Assembly (NCBI RefSeq): GCF_003217475.1
Contig: NZ_QJSP01000018.1
Coordinates: 1-64,000, forward strand
Length of the DNA stretch: 64,000 bases
Origin: Williamsia limnetica
GTDB lineage: Bacteria; Actinomycetota; Actinomycetes; Mycobacteriales; Mycobacteriaceae
Direction of reading: 5' to 3'
In this document: positions 1 to 10,387 of the stretch, piece after piece
How the letters are laid out: every line of letters starts with the position of its first letter
Numbering within the stretch: position 1 is the first letter of the stretch
Notes under the pieces: model-generated
Databases searched by the model: none
What the model saw: only the letters and a program-made list of their open reading frames with translations
What the model was told of the DNA's origin: nothing
Translations under genes and position numbers: made by a program

Positions 1-415
1 GTGGATGGGTCCGATCACCGAGGCGACCGCTGCCATGCTCGCCTGCGACTCGACCATCAGCTTCATAACCCTGGACGGCCAGCAAGTGCCAATCGACATG
101 AGTCCGCCGAAGCGGCTGTTCAGCGGATTGGTACGCAAGGCCATCATCGTGCGCGATGAGTGCTGTATCAAGTGCGGCGCACCCGCCGGTTGGTCGGACT
201 GCCACCACATCGTCTACTGGTCGAACGGCGGCACCACCACAGTCGGGAATGGTTGCCTGCTGTGCCGAACATGCCATCGCGCAGTCCATTACACCGAGTG
301 GGAGATCGAGATGGGTAGCGACGGGCATCCGTGGTTGATCCCGCCGGCTGACGTCGACCCGCGGCGAAGACCCCTGCCCGCGTACAACCGCCGGACGATG
401 ACACTCGCAGCCTGA
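1..415 (+). CDS. DUF222/HNH endonuclease domain protein (13E12-type), 5' truncated by window edge
   Basis: The reading frame is already open at the window edge, so the start lies upstream and only the C-terminal ~137 residues are visible. They hold an HNH nuclease fold: a CIKCG zinc knuckle, the DCHHI core with its paired histidines, the WSNGG turn, and a second CRTCH knuckle followed by H. This is the usual C-terminal HNH half of actinobacterial DUF222 proteins, which occur in many copies per genome and are often called 13E12 repeat proteins; their biological role is unsettled. The Met at position 5 is internal to the family fold and is unlikely to be the real start. A 13-bp hairpin lies ~115 nt downstream. 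Confidence 0.85.
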   Translation, partial: WMGPITEATAAMLACDSTISFITLDGQQVPIDMSPPKRLFSGLVRKAIIVRDECCIKCGAPAGWSDCHHIVYWSNGGTTTVGNGCLLCRTCHRAVHYTEWEIEMGSDGHPWLIPPADVDPRRRPLPAYNRRTMTLAA

Positions 416-530
416 TCCCGACGCCTCGATCCTCGAACCCATAGCTCTGATTGCTTCGATTCCTGCCGCACCCGACCGACATCGGGACCGCGCACGTTAC
501 TTTGAAAACTCCATAGTGTGAAACCGCATG

Positions 531-563
531 GTGCTGCCGCCCAGATGGGCTGGGCGGCAGCAC
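531..563. terminator. 13-bp perfect hairpin downstream of the HNH gene
   Basis: Arms GTGCTGCCGCCCA (531-543) and TGGGCGGCAGCAC (551-563) pair perfectly around a 7-nt loop. No T-tract follows on the plus strand, which is common for actinobacterial intrinsic terminators. It lies in the 342-nt gene-free stretch 416-757, where I see only this hairpin and the one at 700-735. Confidence 0.5.
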
Positions 564-699
564 CACGAGGCGACGTCATCCCGTCGTCCGCCACGCGGGC
601 ACGGTCGGTGTCTGGAAGGGCACGCTCAACGGAATCACAACGGTCTCGCGGTCAGGGTCGCGACGACCCCGCGACCGGGCGAGCAAATTCAACACAGCA

Positions 700-735
700 A
701 AGGCCCGTACCGCGAGGGGGGACGGTACGGGCCTT
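700..735 (-). terminator. 12-bp hairpin at the 3' end of the alcohol dehydrogenase gene
   Basis: AAGGCCCGTACC (700-711) pairs with GGTACGGGCCTT (724-735) around a 12-nt loop. It sits 22 nt beyond the stop of the minus-strand alcohol dehydrogenase gene. The arms end in a short A/T run, as in an intrinsic terminator; it could also stop plus-strand read-through. Confidence 0.6.
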
Positions 736-757
736 GCCTTATCGGGGCGGCGGAAAA

Positions 758-1870
758 CTAGACCGCGTGATGGATCACTCCCCGAATGTTCTTGCCGTCG
801 CGCAGATCCTGGTAACCCTGGTTGACGTCTTCGAGACTGTACGTCTGGGTGATCAGCTCATCGAGCTTCAACTGCCCGGCGTCGTAGAGGCGAAGAAGTC
901 TGACGATGTCGTATTGGGGGTTCATCGAACCGAACAGACTGCCCTTGATCGTCTTCTGATTGAGTGTCAGATCAGTGCCGGAGACCTGCACCGTCAGTTT
1001 GGTCGGGTCGGCCAGGCCTGTGATCACGACCGTACCGCCCTTGCCGATCACGGCCGTCGCAGCGGAGACCACATCCTGATCGACCGTTCCGACCAGGATC
1101 AGGGCGGCATCTGCGCCCTGACCCCAGGTCAGCTCGTTGACCTTCTCGGCAGCGCTGGCTGCGTCCGCAAAGGCGTGGGTGGCACCGAATTTCAGCGCCG
1201 TCTCCCGCTTGCGTGCGACCGGGTCGACGACCACCACATGCTTGCATCCTGCGCTGACCGCACCCTGGACGGCGTTGATACCGAGGCCGCCGATGCCGTA
1301 GATGACCGCGGTGTCGCCGGCACGGAGATTGCCGGCGTTCACGGCAGTGCCCCAACCGGACGGGACGCCGCACCCTACGAGGACGGCAGTTTCCAGCGGT
1401 AGCCAATCATCGACCTTCACCACCGAGTGCTGCGAGATGGTGGCCCGCTCGGCAAAAGTGCCGAGCATGCACATCGCTCCGAAATCCTTTCCGTTGCCGT
1501 GGAATCGGAAGGACCCGTCGGGCATCGAGCCCTCGAGGATGGTGGCGCCCATGTCGCAGAGATTCTGCCGACCGGTCGAACAGTAGCGACAGGTTCCGCA
1601 GTTCGGGATGAAGCTGCACACCACGTGGTCGCCGGGTTTGACCTTGGTGACACCAGGGCCGACTTCCTCGATGATGCCTGAACCCTCATGTCCACCGACG
1701 ATGGGGTAGCGGGGTGGCAGGTCGCCGTCCGTCAGGTGCAGGTCCGAATGGCACAATCCTGCGGCGGTGTACTTGATCAACACCTCACCGGCGCCGGGGC
1801 CGTCGAGCTCGAGTTCCATGATCTCGAAGGGCTTACCGGCTTCGAGAAGTACTGCTGCTTTGGTTTTCAT
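758..1870 (-). CDS. NDMA-dependent (mycofactocin-type) zinc alcohol dehydrogenase
   Basis: Medium-chain zinc alcohol dehydrogenase of 370 aa. Catalytic zinc ligands are C40, H61/E62 and C167. The structural zinc lobe is C91, C94, C97 and C105 in CGTCRYCSTGRQNLC. The Rossmann glycine motif is GIGGLG near residue 192. The STGRQNLCDMGA and FRFHGNGKDFG segments resemble the Rxyl_3153/NDMA-dependent family, whose NAD(H) is non-exchangeable and whose electron acceptor in vivo is mycofactocin. A full mft locus at 34-44.7 kb in this window fits that. Two adjacent ATGs exist; the second (1870) is chosen because it is better spaced from GAGGGAG. It lies 27 nt after the aldehyde dehydrogenase gene, so the likely role is oxidation of an alcohol to an aldehyde for that enzyme. 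The natural substrate is unknown. Confidence 0.88.
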   Translation of the reverse strand: MKTKAAVLLEAGKPFEIMELELDGPGAGEVLIKYTAAGLCHSDLHLTDGDLPPRYPIVGGHEGSGIIEEVGPGVTKVKPGDHVVCSFIPNCGTCRYCSTGRQNLCDMGATILEGSMPDGSFRFHGNGKDFGAMCMLGTFAERATISQHSVVKVDDWLPLETAVLVGCGVPSGWGTAVNAGNLRAGDTAVIYGIGGLGINAVQGAVSAGCKHVVVVDPVARKRETALKFGATHAFADAASAAEKVNELTWGQGADAALILVGTVDQDVVSAATAVIGKGGTVVITGLADPTKLTVQVSGTDLTLNQKTIKGSLFGSMNPQYDIVRLLRLYDAGQLKLDELITQTYSLEDVNQGYQDLRDGKNIRGVIHHAV

Positions 1871-1897
1871 CATTCTCCCTCTCGTGGATCTCTCTTG

Positions 1898-3394
<1,497 letters not shown>

Positions 3395-3469
3395 TCACAT
3401 CTCCTCGTTGAGCATGCACAGTCTTGAATGTGACTGCCGTCATACTGCCAACGAAGAGTGATCCCTAAC

Positions 3470-3498
3470 TGTCCGGAATCTGTACACCGTGCCGGACA
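3470..3498 (-). promoter_or_regulatory. Inverted repeat upstream of the aldehyde dehydrogenase gene, candidate operator
   Basis: TGTCCGG (3470-3476) and CCGGACA (3492-3498) form a 7-15-7 inverted repeat, 76 nt upstream of the aldehyde dehydrogenase start and downstream of the regulator stop. It is a plausible binding site for the adjacent GAF-Fis regulator, which would act as a dimer. This is inference from position and symmetry. Confidence 0.4.
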
Positions 3499-3574
3499 CC
3501 CGGAAGTGGTGGCCTTGGGCGACCGCCACCTGCGGAAATGATCGCCCGAACCCACCACGATCGGGGGCGGGAGG

Positions 3575-5221
3575 TCAGTGGTCGATGCCCAGGGCGCGCA
3601 GTCGGGTGTACAGCGTGCTGCGGCTGATGCCGAGGGTCTTGGCGGCATGCACCTTGTTGCCCGATGCCGCGGCCATCGCCTCGACGATGGCCGCTCGCTC
3701 TGCGCGATCGCGACCGGAGAGCCGATGTGCCTTGGTCGACGTCTGATACTGCGCGGGAAGGTCGGAGACAGCGATGACCCGTTCACCACGATCGCCGGAC
3801 CGGTCGGCGGCCGTCTGCAATGCCATCGTCAGCTCGCTCAGGTTGCCGGGCCAATCGCAGGCCAGCAGTGCCTCGCCCGCCGCGGCGCCGAGGGTGACGC
3901 GCGGCGCGACCCGCGCGAGGATCTGACTTGCCAGCGCGGGCAACTCGGTCGTTCGTCTGCGCAGTGGGGCAAGATCGATCCTGTTCGGGCACAGCGAGAT
4001 CAGTGCCGCCACCGGCCCTGGTGATTCGGCCAGTGGGGGAGCGGTGAGTACCAGTGGACCCTTGCCGGCCAGGATCGCCCCGCGGAGCGAGTTCAGATTG
4101 ACTGCGTCGAGCAGGTGGACGTTCTCGATGAGCAGCGGTGTGCTGTCCAGATCCGCGATGAGCGGTTCGAGGCCGCTCATGACATGCCCGCCGAGCAGAG
4201 TTGCCGCGTCGACCGACCGAACCTCTTGGTCGCCGAGTAGCTCCATCGCCGCACTGGTACGGCCCGTACCCGGCTCTCCGGTGATCGCCGCCTGCCTCCA
4301 TCCGGTGCGCGCGACCGGGGGCTCCGGGGTCAACCGAGGTGCCCGCGCCTTGCGGGGCACCGCGACCCGGCCCAGATCGGTGGGTTGGATCCGGAACAGC
4401 GCACCGCCGGCGCTGCCGGTGACCTGCTGGCCTGTCACCTGGACCGTGTTGCCTGACGACAGCGTGAGCGGTGTAGTGCGGGGGCCGGAGCCGAGGTCGG
4501 CGGCCACCGCCCGTAGTGTCCCGAAGTCCGCGGACGCGAGGATCTCGGCGGCCAGTGCATTGGTCAGCAGCAGATCGTCGCCGATGGCCACCACCGCCAC
4601 ATCACGCCGGGGAGCGACCCGCTGGAATGCCTCGACCACGGCCAGCTGCCGGGCCCGTGAATTGTCGAGCAACCGCTGCTCGATGTCGCCGGCGATCCGG
4701 TCGACGAACGGCGCGAACAGGGGATTGACGGTCTGCTCGAGGTTGCTCATGCAGATGATGCCCTCGAGCCGGCGCGACACCGGGTGCAGGATCGGCCGGC
4801 CGTAGCAGCTGATGGCCTTGAACTGGTCGAGAAAGTGCTCCGCGGCATTGATGGTGATGCCGCCCCGGATCTCCAAGGGCGTGCCCAGAGCCGTCGTGCC
4901 CATCGCGTCTTCGGCGAATCCGACGCCGCTGACGGCGCCCACCGACTCCATCACCTGTTCGACGCGCACGCCGCCGAACGTCCGGGAGATCAACCGGGCG
5001 TCGGCGTCCACGAGCAGCAGTGCGGTGTCGGAGTCGGCGAGCTGGTGCGCGATCTCGTCGAGTACCGGGGACGCCGCACGAAGCAGCGGATGGTCCCGGG
5101 CCGATATCGACACCGGTTCGACGTCCGGGGAGTCCTCCGGGTGGAGCCCGCTGAGCTGCGACCGTCGCCATGACTGCGCGATGACGGGACGGTCGAGCGG
5201 AGAACCAGGGCTGGTGTTCAT
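3575..5221 (-). CDS. GAF-domain/Fis-HTH transcriptional regulator (AcoR-like, degenerate AAA+ domain)
   Basis: 548-aa protein with the order N-terminal helical region, GAF sensor (about 60-190), linker, an AAA+-like region (about 310-480), and a C-terminal Fis helix-turn-helix ending KTLGISRSTLYTRLRALGI. This is the AcoR/MimR architecture. The P-loop reads GEPGTGRTS with Arg in place of the usual Lys, Walker B is weak, and there is no GAFTGA loop for contacting sigma-54. It therefore probably works without sigma-54, as expected in actinobacteria. It is encoded upstream of, and codirectional with, the aldehyde and alcohol dehydrogenase genes and is the likely activator of that unit, sensing a small molecule through GAF. 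The effector is unknown. Confidence 0.8.
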   Translation of the reverse strand: MNTSPGSPLDRPVIAQSWRRSQLSGLHPEDSPDVEPVSISARDHPLLRAASPVLDEIAHQLADSDTALLLVDADARLISRTFGGVRVEQVMESVGAVSGVGFAEDAMGTTALGTPLEIRGGITINAAEHFLDQFKAISCYGRPILHPVSRRLEGIICMSNLEQTVNPLFAPFVDRIAGDIEQRLLDNSRARQLAVVEAFQRVAPRRDVAVVAIGDDLLLTNALAAEILASADFGTLRAVAADLGSGPRTTPLTLSSGNTVQVTGQQVTGSAGGALFRIQPTDLGRVAVPRKARAPRLTPEPPVARTGWRQAAITGEPGTGRTSAAMELLGDQEVRSVDAATLLGGHVMSGLEPLIADLDSTPLLIENVHLLDAVNLNSLRGAILAGKGPLVLTAPPLAESPGPVAALISLCPNRIDLAPLRRRTTELPALASQILARVAPRVTLGAAAGEALLACDWPGNLSELTMALQTAADRSGDRGERVIAVSDLPAQYQTSTKAHRLSGRDRAERAAIVEAMAAASGNKVHAAKTLGISRSTLYTRLRALGIDH

Positions 5222-5318
5222 CAGCTCTGACGCTACGCCCGCTCGATGGCCGGTTGTAGCGTTTCATGATCGGCCATCTCAGGCATCCGCGCCGACCCCC
5301 GTCGAGGGGCCGGCCGCC

Positions 5319-6748
5319 TTAGGCCGCCGAACCCCACGACGAACTGGACGAGCCTGACGAGCAGTTGTTCGCCAGTTGGTCCAGCGCAATGGTGTCCGCC
5401 AGTTTCTGGTAACCGGCGGCGTTGAAGTGCAGGTGGTCGCCGCTGTCGTAGGCGGGCAGGATCTGTTTCGGTGATGCGGGGTCTGCGACGGCCTTGTCGA
5501 AGTCGATGACCCCATCGGCTGGGCTGTCGGTCCGGATCCAGGCGTTGATCTGGTTACGCAGATCGTTGGTCGCGTCCGTGCCGTAGTTGCCGGGTCCGGT
5601 GTTGCCACCGGCCGGCGTGATCGTGCCCTGCAGAACCCGGATACCGCGCTGGTGCAGCGTGGTGATGATGCTCGTGTAGTTCTGCGTGATCTGCTCCAAG
5701 GTCACACCGGGTGCCTGTCCGAGGTCATTGATGCCTTCGAAGAACACCACCGTGCGGACGTTCGGGACCGACAGCACGTCCCTGCCGAGGCGGTTGAGTG
5801 CCGAAGGTCCGTCCGCGGGACGTTGGCCGCCGACCGAGGGGTCGAAGCTGACACGGTTGCCACTGATGCCGGCATTGACGACGGTCATGGGCAAGCCTCG
5901 ATCGTTGACCCGGCGGGCCAGGTAGTCGGGCCACCGCACGTTCTCGTCGAGCCCTTGCGCGGATTCGCCGCCGGGCTTCGTCGGGTCGAGACCCGGCTGA
6001 TAGCCGTCGGTGAGTGAGTCGCCGAGCGCGACGATCGCCCCGGTGTCAGGTGCCAGCACGTCCATTCCGGTCACGAACAACCTCGACGTGATGCTCTGGC
6101 CCGATTTGTCGCCTGTGAACATCTCCCCGCTGTGTCGGAGACCTGATTCCCGCTGCCGGCGGCGGTCAGGTACGAGGTCTGCCGTGCGACCCAGTGGCGG
6201 GTAGGAGACGTCACGGTGTCAGGCAAGAAGGTGGAGACCGCCAGGGCCTCGAATGCTTGGAACGGCATGGGTGCGGGATCGCTGACGACCTCGCCGCCCT
6301 CGGGCACCGTCACCGACGGGCTCCCCCCGAACGCCAGGGGTACAGGAAGGTCGATGCCGGCTCCCTGCGATCGCTTCGCCACGCTCGCTGCGCCGACGAC
6401 CAGTGGACCATCGCCGAACGCGTTCGACAGGTGCACGCGGACCACCTGTCCCGCCCGGGTGGGAACGATCATCGATCGCACGGTGGAATTGTCGACCGCC
6501 CCGATCAGGTCGTAGCTCGGATCGACCGGCGGGTTCTGGGTGTTGTCAGAGGCCGGCGCGCTCCAGGCGCCGACCCAGGCACCTGCCGTCGGACAGCCGG
6601 TCGGACCGGGTGCCGCAGCGGCCGGGCCGACCGGTACGACGGTCAAGGTGGCGCCCAGGGTGAGGGCCACGATTGCCGACCCCGAGAAGCGTTTCGCGCT
6701 CTGGCGCAACGATCTCGCCGGCCGCTGGTCCGGCTTGTTCAGTGACAT
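5319..6748 (-). pseudogene. Secreted SGNH/GDSL-family hydrolase, frameshifted
   Basis: Two overlapping frames encode consecutive halves of one protein. The upstream half (start 6748) has a signal peptide ending VGPAAAAPG and an N-terminal beta domain. The downstream half carries the GDSL block (IVALGDSLTDG), the block III Asn in EGINDLG and the C-terminal DGDHLHFNAAG-like catalytic D/H. The switch point is near 6120-6130, at a GGGG run: one extra G would join TAG to MFTGDKSG and restore ~476 aa. The chosen start has a -10 hexamer 7 nt upstream and no Shine-Dalgarno site. The intact protein would be an extracellular esterase or lipase. The lesion is either a real inactivating deletion or a homopolymer sequence error; the rest of both halves looks well conserved. 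Confidence 0.8.
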
Positions 6749-6755
6749 GAGCTGA

Positions 6756-6761
6756 ACATTA
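6756..6761 (-). promoter_or_regulatory. -10 hexamer (TAATGT) for leaderless start of the SGNH hydrolase gene
   Basis: On the minus strand TAATGT is followed by 7 nt and the ATG at 6748, with no Shine-Dalgarno sequence. This fits a leaderless mRNA and supports that start over the upstream in-frame Met codons. Confidence 0.45.
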
Positions 6762-7198
6762 AGGTTCGCCGAGTGATCCGGTGCGGTTCCGGGGGAATGG
6801 AACCGCTCCGACAGCGGTTGCATACGCGGTACCCCGGCGCCTGCCAGGTCATCGTCGGTGAATCGCCCACATCGCGACGACACCCTCGCCGAACTGCGAG
6901 ATTCGTGCGTCCTGCTGTGGTATCGAGCGATTTTGACCTGGGCATGGCTGGTCGGTACAGTTGACCGCTGGTGCTCGGCCTCCGCTTTCGTCTAGATACG
7001 GCCGGGTTCCATCTGCGTGCCTTCAACTACCGCGCTGGGCGATTTCGACACGCCCGACTGTGGGGTAGGGAAGGCCACACCTGACCAGGGCTTTCAACTG
7101 GTGGGGCGTACTGCGGAGGTTCCGATCTGATCGGAGACTTGCCCGGAGCAGAAACCGCAGCAGAGTACGAAAAACGCCAAACAAAGGAAGAACTCTCA
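6762..7198 (+). other. Intergenic region and rpsL leader
   Basis: The 437 nt between the divergent SGNH hydrolase gene and rpsL contain no convincing gene. An 8-8-8 inverted repeat, GCGGTTCC (6783-6790) and GGAACCGC (6799-6806), lies near the hydrolase promoter. The rest should hold the ribosomal-operon promoter and an untranslated leader of unknown length. I cannot place the -35 and -10 elements with confidence. Confidence 0.5.
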
Positions 7199-7573
7199 GT
7201 GCCAACTATCAACCAGCTGGTCCGCAAGGGCCGTCACGACAAGCCTGCCAAGCAGAAAACGGCAGCGCTGAAGGGCAGCCCGCAGCGACGCGGTGTATGC
7301 ACCCGCGTCTACACCACCACTCCGAAGAAGCCGAACTCGGCGCTCCGGAAGGTGGCCCGTGTTCGTCTCACCAGCTCGGTCGAGGTGACCGCTTACATCC
7401 CCGGTGAAGGCCACAACCTGCAGGAGCACTCGATGGTGCTCGTTCGCGGTGGTCGTGTGAAGGACCTCCCGGGTGTGCGTTACAAGGTCATCCGCGGCTC
7501 GCTCGACACCCAGGGTGTCAAGGCCCGCAAGCAAGGCCGCAGCAAGTACGGCGCGAAGAAGGAGAAGGGCTGA
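7199..7573 (+). CDS. rpsL: 30S ribosomal protein S12
   Basis: 124-aa S12, beginning [11 protein letters not shown] and ending KYGAKKEKG. It sits at the decoding centre of the small subunit. Both lysines where streptomycin-resistance mutations fall are wild type, in TTPKKPNS and GRVKDLPG. The GTG start at 7199 is chosen over an upstream in-frame ATG because it matches the universal N terminus and has AAAGGAAG about 9 nt upstream. The stop overlaps the rpsG start (TGATG), so the two are translationally coupled. Confidence 0.98.
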   Translation: MPTINQLVRKGRHDKPAKQKTAALKGSPQRRGVCTRVYTTTPKKPNSALRKVARVRLTSSVEVTAYIPGEGHNLQEHSMVLVRGGRVKDLPGVRYKVIRGSLDTQGVKARKQGRSKYGAKKEKG

Positions 7574-8043
7574 TGCCACGTAAAGGACCCGCGCCGAAGC
7601 GCCCACTGATCAACGACCCCGTCTACGGCAGCCCGCTGGTCACCCAGCTGGTGAACAAGATCCTGCTGGACGGCAAGAAGTCGACCGCCGAGCGCATCGT
7701 CTACAAGGCGCTCGAGCAGGCTCGCGAGAAGACCGGCACCGACCCGGTCGTCACCCTCAAGCGCGCGCTGGACAACGTCCGCCCCGCACTCGAGGTCAAG
7801 AGCCGCCGCGTCGGTGGTGCCACCTACCAGGTGCCCATCGAGGTCAAGCCGGGCCGCGCCAACACGCTGGCACTGCGCTGGCTGGTCACCTTCTCGCGGC
7901 AGCGTCGTGAGAAGACCATGGTCGAGCGTCTCGCCAATGAGCTCCTCGACGCCAGCAACGGTTTGGGCGCAGCAGTCAAGCGTCGCGAGGACACCCACAA
8001 GATGGCCGAGGCCAACCGGGCATTCGCGCACTACCGCTGGTGA
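7573..8043 (+). CDS. rpsG: 30S ribosomal protein S7
   Basis: 156-aa S7, beginning [10 protein letters not shown] and ending [10 protein letters not shown], full length for the family. It nucleates assembly of the 30S head on 16S rRNA. The start overlaps the rpsL stop by one base. The order rpsL-rpsG-fusA-tuf is the conserved str operon. Confidence 0.98.
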   Translation: MPRKGPAPKRPLINDPVYGSPLVTQLVNKILLDGKKSTAERIVYKALEQAREKTGTDPVVTLKRALDNVRPALEVKSRRVGGATYQVPIEVKPGRANTLALRWLVTFSRQRREKTMVERLANELLDASNGLGAAVKRREDTHKMAEANRAFAHYRW

Positions 8044-8047
8044 CCTC

Positions 8048-8063
8048 CCGAAGCTTGCTTCGG
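8048..8063 (+). other. Hairpin in the rpsG-fusA intergenic region
   Basis: CCGAAGC-TT-GCTTCGG lies 4 nt after the rpsG stop and 66 nt before fusA. It has no T-run, so it is more likely an RNA processing or stability element than a full terminator within the str operon. Confidence 0.45.
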
Positions 8064-8129
8064 TGGGCGCACTAGTCGCGCTCGCAGTCAAGACAGTCTT
8101 CAGTCAGAAAACTTCCCGAAGGGAATCAA

Positions 8130-10235
8130 GTGGCACAGGAAGTGCTCAGCGACCTGAACAAGGTTCGCAACATCGGCATCATGGCCCACATCGATGCCGG
8201 CAAGACCACCACCACCGAGCGAATCCTCTTCTACACCGGCGTCAACTACAAGATCGGTGAGACGCACGACGGCGCGTCGACCACCGACTGGATGGAGCAG
8301 GAGAAGGAGCGGGGTATCACCATCACCTCCGCTGCGGTGACCTGTTTCTGGAACAAGAACCAGATCAACATCATCGACACCCCCGGGCACGTCGACTTCA
8401 CCGTCGAGGTGGAGCGAAGCCTGCGTGTGCTCGACGGTGCTGTCGCGGTGTTCGACGGCAAAGAGGGTGTGGAGCCGCAGTCCGAGCAGGTCTGGCGGCA
8501 GGCCGAGAAGTACGAAGTCCCGCGTATCTGCTTTGTCAACAAGATGGACAAGCTGGGCGCTGACTTCTACTTCACGGTGCGCACCATCGAAGAGCGTCTC
8601 GGTGCCAAGCCGCTGGTTCTCCAGCTGCCGATCGGTGCCGAGGATGACTTCGACGGTGTCGTCGACCTCATCGAGATGAAGGCCATCACCTGGCGCGGCG
8701 TCGTGCCGACCGGTGCCGAGCCGACCATCGAGGAGATCCCGGCCGATCTGCTGGAGAAGGCCAAGGAGTACCGCGAGAAGATGATGGAGACGGTCGTCGA
8801 GACCGACGAAGCGCTCCTCGAGAAGTACTTCGGTGGCGAAGAGGTCACCATCCCCGAGGTCAAGGCAGCCATCAGGAAGCTGACGGTCACCCGTCAGCTG
8901 TACCCGGTGCTGTGTGGCTCGGCGTTCAAGAACAAGGGCGTCCAGCCCATGCTCGACGCGGTCATCGACTACCTGCCCAGCCCGCTCGACGTTCCCTCCG
9001 TGGAAGGTCATGCGGTCGGCAACGAAGAAGAGATCCTGTCGCGCAAGCCGTCGTCCGACGAGCCGTTCGCCGCGCTGGCATTCAAGATCGCCTCGCACCC
9101 GTTCTTCGGCAAGCTGACGTTCGTGCGTGTCTACTCGGGACACATCACGGCCGGCACCGGCGTTCTCAATGCCACCAAGGGCAAGAAAGAGCGCATCGGC
9201 AAGCTGTTCCAGATGCACGCCAACAAGGAAATGCCGGTCGAGGATGCCACGGCAGGCCACATCTACGCGATGATCGGCCTCAAGGACACCACCACCGGTG
9301 ACACCCTGTGCGACTCGAATGCACCGATCGTCCTGGAATCGATGAGCTTCCCGGACCCGGTCATCAACGTCTCGATCGAGCCGAAGACCAAGTCGGACCA
9401 GGAGAAGCTGGGTGTCGCCATCCAGAAACTGGCCGAAGAGGACCCCACGTTCTCGGTCAAGCTGGACGACGAGACCGGCCAGACCGTCATCGGCGGTATG
9501 GGCGAGCTCCACCTCGACATCCTGGTCGACCGCATGAAGCGGGAGTTCAAGGTCGAGGCCAACGTCGGTAAGCCGCAGGTTGCCTACCGAGAGACCATCC
9601 GCAAGACGGTTGAGAAGCACGACTACGTCCACAAGAAGCAAACGGGCGGAAGCGGGCAGTTCGCCAAGGTCATCGTCAAGCTCGAACCGCTGGTCGACGC
9701 CGAAGACGGCGCCACCTACGAGTTCGTGAACGCCGTGACCGGTGGCCGCGTTCCTCGCGAGTACATCCCATCAGTGGATGCCGGCGCGCAGGACGCAATG
9801 CAGTACGGCGTGCTCGCCGGGTACCCACTCGTCAACTTGAAGTTCACTCTGCTGGACGGCGCCTACCATGACGTCGACTCCTCGGAGATGGCGTTCAAGA
9901 TCGCCGGATCGGCCGCCATGAAAGAGGCGGCCCGGATGGCGGGCCCAGTAATCCTTGAACCGTTGATGGCCGTCGAGGTCACCACGCCAGAGGATTACAT
10001 GGGTGACGTGATCGGTGACCTCAACTCACGCCGTGGTCAAATCCAGGCCATGGAAGAGCGCAGTGGCGCACGTGTCGTCAAGGCATTGGTTCCTCTGTCG
10101 GAGATGTTCGGCTACATCGGTGACCTGCGGTCACGGACCCAGGGCCGGGCGAACTACTCCATGGTGTTCGACTCGTACGCTGAAGTTCCGGCGAACGTGT
10201 CGAAGGAGATCATTGCCAAAGCAACGGGTGAGTGA
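8130..10235 (+). CDS. fusA: Elongation factor G
   Basis: 701-aa translational GTPase. The G1 P-loop is [10 protein letters not shown]3 is DTPGHVDF and G4 is NKMD; the domain IV and V sequence after about residue 480 is intact. It catalyses ribosome translocation and, with RRF, recycling. The GTG start is preceded by GAAGGGA. It belongs to the str operon, with 86 nt after rpsG and 152 nt before tuf. Confidence 0.98.
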   Translation: MAQEVLSDLNKVRNIGIMAHIDAGKTTTTERILFYTGVNYKIGETHDGASTTDWMEQEKERGITITSAAVTCFWNKNQINIIDTPGHVDFTVEVERSLRVLDGAVAVFDGKEGVEPQSEQVWRQAEKYEVPRICFVNKMDKLGADFYFTVRTIEERLGAKPLVLQLPIGAEDDFDGVVDLIEMKAITWRGVVPTGAEPTIEEIPADLLEKAKEYREKMMETVVETDEALLEKYFGGEEVTIPEVKAAIRKLTVTRQLYPVLCGSAFKNKGVQPMLDAVIDYLPSPLDVPSVEGHAVGNEEEILSRKPSSDEPFAALAFKIASHPFFGKLTFVRVYSGHITAGTGVLNATKGKKERIGKLFQMHANKEMPVEDATAGHIYAMIGLKDTTTGDTLCDSNAPIVLESMSFPDPVINVSIEPKTKSDQEKLGVAIQKLAEEDPTFSVKLDDETGQTVIGGMGELHLDILVDRMKREFKVEANVGKPQVAYRETIRKTVEKHDYVHKKQTGGSGQFAKVIVKLEPLVDAEDGATYEFVNAVTGGRVPREYIPSVDAGAQDAMQYGVLAGYPLVNLKFTLLDGAYHDVDSSEMAFKIAGSAAMKEAARMAGPVILEPLMAVEVTTPEDYMGDVIGDLNSRRGQIQAMEERSGARVVKALVPLSEMFGYIGDLRSRTQGRANYSMVFDSYAEVPANVSKEIIAKATGE

Positions 10236-10337
10236 ATACTCTTCCCCTCGCCTCGGCGATAGCGCCGCCACCGGCGCAAAGCAGATAAGAAACCTGCTGC
10301 GCACGAACTGAATATTCAATGCAGTGGGATTACACCC

Positions 10338-10362
10338 AGTGACCAGGACAACCCCGGTCACT
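10338..10362 (+). other. Hairpin in the tuf leader
   Basis: AGTGACC (10338-10344) and GGTCACT (10356-10362) form a 7-11-7 inverted repeat, 25 nt upstream of the tuf start and just ahead of its AGGAGGA ribosome-binding site. It could influence translation or mark a processing site. Confidence 0.4.
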
Positions 10363-10387
10363 ACAACAAGTCCAGGAGGACAATCAA

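Noticed and set aside
5-415. Treating the first gene as complete from the ATG at position 5
   Set aside because: The frame is open to the window edge and the visible part is only the C-terminal HNH half of a longer family.
8100-9641. 513-aa minus-strand open frame opposite fusA
   Set aside because: Antisense shadow of a highly conserved gene.
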